64,000 nt of DNA from Sulfomarinibacter sp963741385. GTDB taxonomy: Bacteria; Acidobacteriota; Thermoanaerobaculia; Thermoanaerobaculales; Sulfomarinibacteraceae. The DNA lies in NCBI GenBank assembly GCA_963741385.1, contig CAVUHO010000008.1, positions 248,001 to 312,000 on the forward strand, in the 5' to 3' direction. This document shows, piece by piece, positions 25,611 to 32,902 of this stretch (position 1 is its first letter; every line of letters begins with the position of its first letter). The position numbers were made by a program, and so were the translations under genes. The notes under the pieces were generated by a model. That model was given only the letters and a program-made list of their open reading frames with translations. It was not told where the DNA came from and made no database searches.

Positions 25611-26015
25611 GTGGTCAAAGCTGAAGGACGGACATTTTCATTTGATGGACCGGAAACACTCTCGCCGGAGGTGTTGGAGACCTTTCCCTACGAATACCCG
25701 GCGCGCGAGGCGCTGGTGGAGATCGAGACCGATGAGTGGAGCTGCGTGTGTCCGTTCTCGGGGCTGCCGGACTACGGCACCCTGGCGGTGCGCTATCTGC
25801 CCTCGGATGTCTGCATCGAGCTCAAGTCGCTGAAGTACTACCTGACCGGCTTTCGCAACGTCGGCATCTACCAGGAGCACGCGGTCAACCGGGTTCTCGA
25901 GGATCTGGTGGCCTGCTGCAAGCCCCGGTGGATGGAGGTGGAACTCGACTACCGCCTCCGCGGCGGGTTGCACACAGTGGTGACCGTCGCCCATGGTGAG
26001 TCGCCCGACGACTGA
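25611..26015 (+). CDS. queF: NADPH-dependent preQ0 reductase QueF (type I)
   Basis: 134 residues from the GTG preceded by GAGGAGG; an ATG ten codons earlier lacks a site. The catalytic Cys lies in CVCPFSGLPDYG and the QueF motif appears as ELKSLKYYL, followed by FRNVGIYQEHAVN. Length matches unimodular QueF. It reduces 7-cyano-7-deazaguanine to preQ1 in queuosine biosynthesis. No other queuosine genes are adjacent. The convergent EamA gene begins 3 bp after its stop. Confidence 0.95.
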   Translation: MVKAEGRTFSFDGPETLSPEVLETFPYEYPAREALVEIETDEWSCVCPFSGLPDYGTLAVRYLPSDVCIELKSLKYYLTGFRNVGIYQEHAVNRVLEDLVACCKPRWMEVELDYRLRGGLHTVVTVAHGESPDD

Positions 26016-26018
26016 TCT

Positions 26019-26924
26019 TCAGTTCCCGGAGATTTTCGGGGCGGCGCGCAGGCGGCCTCCGAGAATCGTGAAAACGGCGGTGGCTGAGATGATGACGGCG
26101 CCGCCAAAGCCGGCCCAGAGAGTCGGCTCCTCACCATGGACCAGCCACGCCCAGAGCGGGCAGAGGATCGGTTCGAGCAACAACAGGAGCGACCCCTCGA
26201 ATGCGCCCACCCGGCGCATGCCGCTGACCATGAACACGTAGGCCAGCGCGATCTGGAAGACGCCGAGAAAGCCGACCACGGCCCAGTCGGTCGGCGATGT
26301 CGGCCCGAGCGGGAAGGCAAACGGCAGCGCCGCCAGAAACGCGATCAGATTTCCGCAGGCCACCGCCGAGGCGGCGGTGGACCCGGTATCCCGGTCGTCG
26401 CGCGCACGTCCGAGCCACCTCAGACCGAGAATGGTCAAAGCCCAGAAAAGCCCGGTTGCCGCGGCGACGATGTTGCCCCGCATGGGATCGGGTGCGGTCA
26501 CCGAATCCGGCTGAGAACCGACGAAGAAGAAGGACATTCCGACGGCGAGCACACTCATGAAGATCACGTCGCGGCGGCGAATGGGCTCCTTGAGCAGGAC
26601 CGGGCTCAGGAGCAGGATGTAAAGCGGCGCCGTGCTCTGCAGGAAGATGGCGTTGGCGGCCGTGGTCAGCTTGTTGGCGAGGACGTAGGAGATCATGGTG
26701 CCGGCGTATGCGGTGCCGACCAGCCAGGTTCGCCAGCCCCAACCGCGGCGCACCGCAGGCAGAACCAGAAACAACGTGACCGCAGCGATCCCCGAACGGA
26801 AGCTGGCGACCTGCCACGCGGTCAGCGAGCACGCCTTGACCGCGGCGCCTCCAGTGGAGAACAGGAGCGCCGCCGCGAGGATCATCAGGCGGTCAGAGGT
26901 GCGGGCAGGGAGGGAGTCGGCCAT
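26019..26924 (-). CDS. EamA/DMT-family exporter
   Basis: 301 residues, ten TM helices arranged as two EamA repeats (first from LMILAAALLFSTGGAAVKA, second from GNIVAAATGLFWALTILGLRWLG). Conserved Pro/Glu-containing ends ALVLLLSPVLLKEPIRRR and LLLLLEPILCPLWAWLVHGEEP-like segments fit drug/metabolite exporters. Substrate unknown. Start: an ATG 7 bp after TATGAT (26932-26937) with no Shine-Dalgarno, so possibly leaderless. The heptamer array 26947-26978 lies where the -35 would be. Confidence 0.88.
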   Translation of the reverse strand: MADSLPARTSDRLMILAAALLFSTGGAAVKACSLTAWQVASFRSGIAAVTLFLVLPAVRRGWGWRTWLVGTAYAGTMISYVLANKLTTAANAIFLQSTAPLYILLLSPVLLKEPIRRRDVIFMSVLAVGMSFFFVGSQPDSVTAPDPMRGNIVAAATGLFWALTILGLRWLGRARDDRDTGSTAASAVACGNLIAFLAALPFAFPLGPTSPTDWAVVGFLGVFQIALAYVFMVSGMRRVGAFEGSLLLLLEPILCPLWAWLVHGEEPTLWAGFGGAVIISATAVFTILGGRLRAAPKISGN

Positions 26925-26946
26925 GGGGGGCATCATACCCCTGGAA

Positions 26947-27120
<174 letters not shown>

Positions 27121-27148
27121 TTCAAAAAAACCTCTGGTTTTTTTGCTG

Positions 27149-27157
27149 TGCTACCAT
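27149..27157 (+). promoter_or_regulatory. Extended -10 promoter of the pyr operon
   Basis: TGC followed by TACCAT (27152-27157). Its 3' end lies 7 bp before the ATG of the leader ORF, so transcription may begin at that codon. No good -35; a T-run precedes it. Confidence 0.45.
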
Positions 27158-27164
27158 GCCCGAA

Positions 27165-27251
27165 ATGGGAGTTCGACCGACGAAATTCCGTAACTGCGCT
27201 TCCCGCTCCGGGGAGCTTTTTTTGTGGCCCGCAGTGGGGATGAAACGGTGA
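27165..27251 (+). CDS. pyr operon leader peptide (28 aa)
   Basis: ATG to TGA encodes MGVRPTKFRNCASRSGEL then FLWPAVGMKR. An in-frame ATG three codons earlier is possible. The ORF passes straight through an intrinsic terminator (27198-27223), whose U tract encodes part of GELFLW. Its TGA overlaps the pyrR start (GTGA). This layout is that of pyrBI/pyrE attenuators in enterobacteria, where a ribosome close behind RNA polymerase breaks the terminator when UTP is scarce. Expression of the peptide is inferred. Confidence 0.55.
   Translation: MGVRPTKFRNCASRSGELFLWPAVGMKR
27198..27223 (+). terminator. Intrinsic terminator/attenuator before pyrR
   Basis: Stem GCTTCCC / GGGGAGC (27198-27204, 27210-27216, one G-U) with loop GCTCC, followed by seven T. 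It precedes the pyrR start and lies wholly inside the leader ORF. PyrR-mediated attenuation is an alternative control mechanism. Confidence 0.7.
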
Positions 27252-27820
27252 AACCTCAAACAGGGTCGATGGTGCTCCATGCGCTGCTGGACGAGGCCGG
27301 GATGGCGCGGACGGTAGCGCGGATGGCCGCCGAGATTCTCGAACGCGACGGCGACGACGTCATGCTGGTGGGCATCCACACCCGCGGGGTGCCGCTTGCG
27401 ATCCGTTTGGCTGGTGCGCTCCAGGAGACCACGGGCCACGAGGTGGCGGTCGGCCGGCTCGACATCACGCTCTACCGGGACGACGTCGGGCCGTGGCGGC
27501 CGGCCCACCAGCAGCCCGTGCTCAAAAAGACCGTGCTGCCGAAGACGATCGATGACAGGATTATCTATCTTATTGACGACGTGCTGTTTACGGGTCGCAC
27601 CATTCGTGCCGCCCTCGACACGCTGATCGACTACGGGCGACCGCTGGCCGTCCGGTTGGCGGTGTTGGTGGACCGCGGCCACCGCGAGTTGCCGATCGCA
27701 GCCGATGTGGTAGGACGGGCGCTGGAAACCACTCGTGACGAGGACGTCCAGGTGCGGCTCAAGGAGATCGACGGAATGGACGGCATCTGGATCGGCCGGG
27801 AGGTTAAAAATGCCGGTTGA
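27248..27820 (+). CDS. pyrR: Bifunctional pyr operon regulator / uracil phosphoribosyltransferase PyrR
   Basis: 190 residues from the GTG that overlaps the leader-peptide stop; a GTG 8 codons earlier is in the terminator region. Type I PRTase fold: LVGIHTRGVPLAIRLA, and the PRPP loop LIDDVLFTGRTIRAALD, which matches PyrR rather than Upp (VDDVLYTGRT is the PyrR signature). PyrR binds pyr mRNA with UMP/UTP to promote termination and has weak uracil PRTase activity. It overlaps pyrB by 11 bp. Confidence 0.93.
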   Translation: MKPQTGSMVLHALLDEAGMARTVARMAAEILERDGDDVMLVGIHTRGVPLAIRLAGALQETTGHEVAVGRLDITLYRDDVGPWRPAHQQPVLKKTVLPKTIDDRIIYLIDDVLFTGRTIRAALDTLIDYGRPLAVRLAVLVDRGHRELPIAADVVGRALETTRDEDVQVRLKEIDGMDGIWIGREVKNAG

Positions 27821-28769
27821 ATCGGCGGCCGCGCTCGCCGGCAAGGACGTGGTCGGGATCAGCCACCTCACCCCGGGCGAGATCCAGCTCATTCTCGACA
27901 CAGCCGAGGAGCTTCTCGAAGTGGCGAAGCGGCCGATCAAAAAGGTCCCCGCGCTGCGTGGTTCCACGGTGGTCAACCTCTTCATGGAGGCGTCGACCCG
28001 GACCCGTTTCTCCTTCGAGGTGGCCGAAAAACGCTTGTCCGCGGACACCTTGAACTTCGCGGCTTCGAGCTCTTCGGTGAGCAAGGGCGAGACGCTGTTC
28101 GACACCGCCCGCAACCTGATGGCGATGTCGCCCGATTTCATCGTCATCCGGCACCCCCACTCGGGAGCGCCGCATCGGCTGGCCAAGGTGGTGCCTGCTT
28201 CCATCATCAACGCGGGCGATGGCATCAACGAGCATCCCACCCAGGCGCTGCTCGACGCGTTCACGATGCGTCAACGTTTCGGCAGTCTGGAAGGCCTCAA
28301 GGTCGTGGTCGCGGGAGACATCCGCCACTCGCGGGTGGCGCGATCCAATGCCTTTCTGCTCGACAAGATGGGCGCTGAGGTGCGTTTTGTGGCGCCGGCT
28401 TCGTTGCTGCCGCTGGATGTGGAGGAACTCGGGGTGACCCCGTTTGTCCGGCTCGAGCCCGCTCTCGAAGGCGCCGATGTCGTGATGATGCTGCGAATTC
28501 AGCTCGAGCGCCAGAAGCGGGTCAATTTCCCGTCCATGCGTGAGTATTTCGATTTCTTCGCCTTGACCCCCGAACGGCTGAATCTCGCCGCGGAACACGC
28601 GATCGTGATGCACCCCGGCCCGATGAACCGGGGGGTCGAGATCGATTCCCAGGTGGCGGACGGCCCGCGGTCCGTGATTCTCGATCAGGTGACCAACGGC
28701 GTGGCGATCCGGATGGCCATTCTCTACCTGCTCGCCGGAGGACGCAGTGAAGCGGCTTCTGATTCGTAA
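27810..28769 (+). CDS. pyrB: Aspartate carbamoyltransferase catalytic subunit
   Basis: 319 residues from the ATG inside the end of pyrR. Carbamoyl-phosphate motif STRTRFSFE, NAGDGINEHPTQALLDA, and HPGPMNRGVEI are all intact. It condenses carbamoyl phosphate with aspartate, the committed step of pyrimidine synthesis. No pyrI follows. It overlaps pyrC by 23 bp, so the three pyr genes are translationally coupled. Confidence 0.97.
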   Translation: MPVESAAALAGKDVVGISHLTPGEIQLILDTAEELLEVAKRPIKKVPALRGSTVVNLFMEASTRTRFSFEVAEKRLSADTLNFAASSSSVSKGETLFDTARNLMAMSPDFIVIRHPHSGAPHRLAKVVPASIINAGDGINEHPTQALLDAFTMRQRFGSLEGLKVVVAGDIRHSRVARSNAFLLDKMGAEVRFVAPASLLPLDVEELGVTPFVRLEPALEGADVVMMLRIQLERQKRVNFPSMREYFDFFALTPERLNLAAEHAIVMHPGPMNRGVEIDSQVADGPRSVILDQVTNGVAIRMAILYLLAGGRSEAASDS

Positions 28770-30036
28770 CGGCCGGGTCATCGATCCGAGCCAGGGCCTC
28801 GATCAGGGGATGGACGTCCTCCTCGAGGACGGTGTTATCGCCGCGGTCAGCGAACGTCTGACGGTGCCGGCGAGGACCAAGGTCTTCGATGCCGTGGGGC
28901 TGGTTGTGGCTCCCGGTTTTATCGACCTTCACACCCATCTCCGCGAACCGGGTTTCGAACACCAGGAGACCATCGAGAGTGGGTGCCGAGCGGCTGTGGC
29001 CGGGGGGTTCACGGCCGTTTGCGCCATGCCCGACACCAGACCGGTGAACGACGACCCATCGGTGACCGCGTTCATTCTCAGACGCGCCGAACAGGCGGCG
29101 CTGGCCCGGGTCTACCCGGTGGGCGCCGTGTCAGTCGGTCTGGCGGGCGAGGCGATGGCCGAGATCGGCGAAATGGTCACCGCCGGTGCGGTGGCTTTTA
29201 CCGACAACCACAAACCGGTCCGCAACCCCCAGCTTTTCCGCCGTGCCCTGGAGTACGCTCGCAGCTTCGGCGTCCCGATCGCCGCCCACGAAGAGGACCT
29301 CGATCTGTCGGACGGTGGATCGATGCACGAGGGCGGAGTGTCGACAAGGATCGGGCTGCGTGGAATGCCGGGCACCGCGGAGGCGGTGATGGTTGCCCGC
29401 GATATCCTGTTGGCGGAGCTCACCGGCGGTCGCCTCCACATCTGCCATCTGTCGACGTCGACAGCTCTCGACCTGGTGCGGGTCGCCAAGAGCCGCGCCC
29501 TGGCCGTGAGTTGCGAGGTGGCCGCCCACCAGTTCGTCCTGACCGACGAGGACGTCGCGGGCGCGGGCTATGACCCCAACTGGAAGACCAACCCACCATT
29601 TCGCAGCGCTGCAGAGGTCGAAGCGATCTTGCAGGGCGTGTACGACGGAACAGTGGATGCCATCGTTTCCGACCACGAGCCCCACCACGCCGATGAAAAG
29701 GAAATGGATTTCGCCGATGCGCCGTTCGGCATCGTCGGCCTCGAGACCGCAGTGCCTCTCGCCCTCAACCGGCTGGTGCACGGCCGGGTGATCGGACTGA
29801 TGCAACTGGTGCGACTGATGTCGACGCGGCCTGCCGAGATCTACGGTCTCCCCGGTGGCACGCTGCGCGAGGGCGCGCCGGCGGACGTCACTGTGCTCGA
29901 TCTGCGGGCACTGAAGACTGTCGACCCGGACACATTCAAGTCGAAATCCCGCAATACGCCGTTTGCCGGGATGCGGCTCAAGGGGTGGCCCGTGGCGACC
30001 ATCGTCGGCGGAGAGGTCGTGTGGCGCGCGCGCTGA
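28747..30036 (+). CDS. pyrC: Dihydroorotase (type I)
   Basis: 429 residues from a GTG within the end of pyrB. Metal ligands: DLHTHLREPG (His-x-His), AHEED, HICHLST and the Asp of VSDHEPHHADEK. The loop usually written TDDG reads FTDNHKPV, keeping the first Asp but changing the rest. It interconverts carbamoyl-aspartate and dihydroorotate. The operon stops here; carAB, pyrD, pyrE and pyrF are not in the window. Confidence 0.95.
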   Translation: MKRLLIRNGRVIDPSQGLDQGMDVLLEDGVIAAVSERLTVPARTKVFDAVGLVVAPGFIDLHTHLREPGFEHQETIESGCRAAVAGGFTAVCAMPDTRPVNDDPSVTAFILRRAEQAALARVYPVGAVSVGLAGEAMAEIGEMVTAGAVAFTDNHKPVRNPQLFRRALEYARSFGVPIAAHEEDLDLSDGGSMHEGGVSTRIGLRGMPGTAEAVMVARDILLAELTGGRLHICHLSTSTALDLVRVAKSRALAVSCEVAAHQFVLTDEDVAGAGYDPNWKTNPPFRSAAEVEAILQGVYDGTVDAIVSDHEPHHADEKEMDFADAPFGIVGLETAVPLALNRLVHGRVIGLMQLVRLMSTRPAEIYGLPGGTLREGAPADVTVLDLRALKTVDPDTFKSKSRNTPFAGMRLKGWPVATIVGGEVVWRAR

Positions 30037-30047
30037 CGCGCGCCCGC

Positions 30048-30219
30048 CAATTCGGAATTCGGAATGAGGAATTCGGAATTCCCGCCCGCCCACCCCCATT
30101 TCTCCACGCGCCGGCAACACTTCCGCTGATCCATTTCCGGGCGCCGGTCGGCCCTCCCTCTCGGCAAGTAACCGGAACTTGGATCCCCGTCCGAATTCCG
30201 AATTCCGAATTCCGAATTC
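30048..30219. repeat. Paired inverted heptanucleotide arrays between pyrC and rpsA
   Basis: 30048-30084 holds AATTCGG-type units and 30191-30219 holds (CCGAATT)n; the interior is about 106 bp, C-rich and non-coding. The second array ends 10 bp before the rpsA -10 element. Confidence 0.8.
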
Positions 30220-30225
30220 ACACTG

Positions 30226-30234
30226 TGCTATTCT
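30226..30234 (+). promoter_or_regulatory. Extended -10 promoter for rpsA
   Basis: TGC followed by TATTCT (30229-30234), about 50 bp before the rpsA ATG. The -35 zone is occupied by the heptamer array. Same TGCTAxxxT pattern as at queF and pyr. Confidence 0.4.
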
Positions 30235-30284
30235 CCTGCTCCCGTGCGTGAAGGTACGGTGAAGTTCCGCCTGCGAGGCCTGCC

Positions 30285-31730
30285 ATGACCGAAGAAACCA
30301 ACAACACCATGAAACAGATGAACGAGTTCGAGCTGGCCCTCCGTGACGGCCTCGATGCCGAAGAGCACAACCCTGGGGACGTCATCCGGGGGACCATCGT
30401 TGCCATCCACGGCGATGTCGCGCTGGTGGATGTTTCGGGCAAGTCGGAAGCGGTGCTGGACCGGTCGGAGATCGACGACCTCGGGACCGGCGACCCGGTG
30501 GAGGTTGTCGTCATTTCGGTCGGCGAGGAGATCCGGGTGTCCCGTCGCCTCGCCCTCGAGGCCAAGCTCAAGGAAAAATTGCACGAGGCGGTCGCCTCCG
30601 GCGACGCGATGGAGGGGAAGGTCGTCGGACGCCGGAAGGGCGGTTTCGACGTCACGATTTCCGGCGTGCGTGGGTTCTGCCCGATGTCCCACATTTCTGA
30701 TCTCCGGGTCGATGACCTCGACAGTCATCTCGGCCAGACCTACACATTCAAGGTGTTGGAGTACGAGCCTGACGGGCAGCGATTGGTGGTTTCCAGGGCC
30801 GCCCATCTGCGCGAGGAAAAGGCGCAGATGAGGGATCAGGCGTGGGCGACACTCGAGGTGGGCGCCGAGGTCGAGGGGCGGGTTCGTTCACTGACCGACT
30901 TCGGGGCGTTCGTCGACCTCGGCGGGGTCGACGGTCTGGTCCACGTGACCGAGATTGCCCACCACCGGGTCGGCCACCCGCGCGACGCGCTGCAGGTGGA
31001 TCAGCAGGTTCGGGTCAAGGTGCTCGAGCTCGACCGCCAGAAGGATCGCATCTCGCTCAGCATGAAGGCTCTGGTTGCGGACCCCTGGGACAAAGTCAAC
31101 GAGCGGTGTGCGGCGCACGGAGCGTTCGAGGGCACGATCGTGCGCAAGACCGATTTCGGCGCCTTTGTCGAGATCGAACCCGGCATGGACGGTCTCCTCC
31201 ACGTCAGCCAGCTCAACCCCGGTCTCGAGCTCGACTCGCTGGAAGTGGGACAGACCATCTCCGGCTGGGTCCGCGAAGTCGATACCGAAAACCGTCGCAT
31301 CAGCCTGACGATGCGCCAGATCCCGGATCGCGACCCCTGGGAGCGTATCGAAATGCGATACCAGGAGGGCCAGACGGTCGAGGGAACGGTCGAGAACGGT
31401 GCGGACTTCGGCGTGTTCGTGGAACTCGAGCCCGGCCTCAGCGGTCTGATCCCGATCTCGGAACTCGGTCTGGAGAGGAACGCAGACCCGAGAACGGCTT
31501 TCAGCCCCGGTGAGAAGATCCAACTCAAGCTCATGACCGTGGATCCGGACCGCCGTAGGATCAGCCTGTCGGTGCGCGCCCACCAGAGCGACATGGAACG
31601 CAAGGAGTATAGCAACCACATGGAGTCTGACGGTGGGTCGGAGCCTGCCCTGACCGGTTTCGGCGCCCAACTGCAGGCGGCGCTGGGCACGACCAAACAG
31701 AAGAAAGTGGCCAAGAAAAAGAAGAAGTGA
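30285..31730 (+). CDS. rpsA: Ribosomal protein S1 / multi-S1-domain RNA-binding protein
   Basis: 481 residues with five S1 OB-folds, at about 30-92, 106-170, 190-263, 278-346 and 361-435; the last three carry the clear TDFGAFV/ADFGVFV and RISLSMK/RISLTMR hallmarks. A Lys-rich tail (KKVAKKKKK) ends the protein. E. coli S1 has six domains and other phyla have four to six, so this is a shorter S1. It would unfold mRNA and help 30S initiation, relevant to the mix of Shine-Dalgarno and apparently leaderless starts here. Strong terminator follows. Confidence 0.9.
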   Translation: MTEETNNTMKQMNEFELALRDGLDAEEHNPGDVIRGTIVAIHGDVALVDVSGKSEAVLDRSEIDDLGTGDPVEVVVISVGEEIRVSRRLALEAKLKEKLHEAVASGDAMEGKVVGRRKGGFDVTISGVRGFCPMSHISDLRVDDLDSHLGQTYTFKVLEYEPDGQRLVVSRAAHLREEKAQMRDQAWATLEVGAEVEGRVRSLTDFGAFVDLGGVDGLVHVTEIAHHRVGHPRDALQVDQQVRVKVLELDRQKDRISLSMKALVADPWDKVNERCAAHGAFEGTIVRKTDFGAFVEIEPGMDGLLHVSQLNPGLELDSLEVGQTISGWVREVDTENRRISLTMRQIPDRDPWERIEMRYQEGQTVEGTVENGADFGVFVELEPGLSGLIPISELGLERNADPRTAFSPGEKIQLKLMTVDPDRRRISLSVRAHQSDMERKEYSNHMESDGGSEPALTGFGAQLQAALGTTKQKKVAKKKKK

Positions 31731-31772
31731 GTTCTGGGTAGGGAAAACACCCGCCCTTAAGATTTCTTGTTG

Positions 31773-31797
31773 GGGAGGGGCTGGTCCCCTCCCTTTT
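31773..31797 (+). terminator. Intrinsic terminator after rpsA
   Basis: GGGAGGGG (31773-31780), loop CTGGT, CCCCTCCC (31786-31793), then TTTT. Confidence 0.85.
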
Positions 31798-31855
31798 GCG
31801 TGGCGCCTCCGCGTATGATGCGACGGTTGGTGTTGCGATGGAAGGAACGGTAGCC

Positions 31856-32902
31856 ATGAGCAGATTCGCGGCGTCCCTGGCGATCGGTCTGATGGTGGTC
31901 GGGTGCGGCGATCAAGGGGATCTGGTCCCTGCGACAGATGCGACGGCCTCAGTCACGACCATCGCGGTTCGACGGGCGCCGGTGGAGTTGGCGATCACCG
32001 CGGTCGGTACGCTGCAACCGGTGGCGAAGGTGTTGGTGGCTTCGCAGGAAGAGGGGCTGGTCACCGCGGTTCACGTCCGCGAGGGCGACCGGGTGGCTGC
32101 AGGTGAAGTCGTGGTCGAGCTCGATGATCGCGAGGTTCTCGCCGAGCTCGCCGAGGCCAGGGCCAACAGGGACGAGGCGGCTGCCGGCTGGCAGCGGGTG
32201 GACAGCCTCCACGCCACCGGCCTCGCCGCTCCGCAGGAGCTGGACGCCGCAGTCGCCAAACAGCGGGTCGGCGCGGCACGGGTTGACGCCCTCGAGACGC
32301 GGTTGTCCTTCACCCGGATCGCAGCACCCGTTGCCGGGGTTGTCACCTCCCGCCAGGTTGAAGTGGGCGACCTCGCGTCGCCGCGCGCGCCCCTGCTCGA
32401 GCTGGCTTCGGGACGGGGCCTTCTGCTGCGGGTCCCCGTTTCCGAGCTCGAGGTGGTGCGGCTCCACACGGGCGACCCGGCCGAGGTCAGCGTCGATGCA
32501 CTTCCCGGTCTGCTGTTCGAAGGCCGGATTCAACGGATCTTCCCGGCTGCCGACAGCGTCTCCCGGCAGGTCACGGTCGAGCTCAAGTTGGACGAAACGC
32601 CGCCCGCCGTGCGGTACGGCTTCCTGGCCCGTGCGCACTTGGTGCTCGAACGGATTCCCGACGCCCTGGTTGTCCCGGAAACCGCGCTGCAACGCGGCGC
32701 CGGCGGCGGGACCTTCGTGTGGGTCGTGGAGGACGGCACGGCGCGGATGCGAGAGGTGACGGTCGGTCACCGGTTCGAGGGTCGCGCGGTGGTGACTGCC
32801 GGGCTGGCCGAGGGTGAGCCGGTGGTCTTGGAAGGTGTGGCCCGCCTGAGCGACGGTATCGCCGTTTCCGTGCAACCCGCGGCGACGGGAGCGGCCTCGT
32901 GA
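31856..32902 (+). CDS. RND efflux adaptor, probable lipoprotein
   Basis: 348 residues from the ATG after GGAAGGAA. The N-terminus has a lipobox (LMVVGC) so the mature protein is probably lipid-anchored. It has a barrel-sandwich hybrid (SQEEGLVTAVHVREGDRV and IAAPVAGVVTSRQVEVGD) with only a short helical hairpin, then the beta-barrel and C-terminal domains. Overlaps the AcrB-like permease by 4 bp (GTGA). A TATGAT hexamer at 31814-31819 is a plausible -10. No outer-membrane factor is encoded here. Confidence 0.9.
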   Translation: MSRFAASLAIGLMVVGCGDQGDLVPATDATASVTTIAVRRAPVELAITAVGTLQPVAKVLVASQEEGLVTAVHVREGDRVAAGEVVVELDDREVLAELAEARANRDEAAAGWQRVDSLHATGLAAPQELDAAVAKQRVGAARVDALETRLSFTRIAAPVAGVVTSRQVEVGDLASPRAPLLELASGRGLLLRVPVSELEVVRLHTGDPAEVSVDALPGLLFEGRIQRIFPAADSVSRQVTVELKLDETPPAVRYGFLARAHLVLERIPDALVVPETALQRGAGGGTFVWVVEDGTARMREVTVGHRFEGRAVVTAGLAEGEPVVLEGVARLSDGIAVSVQPAATGAAS

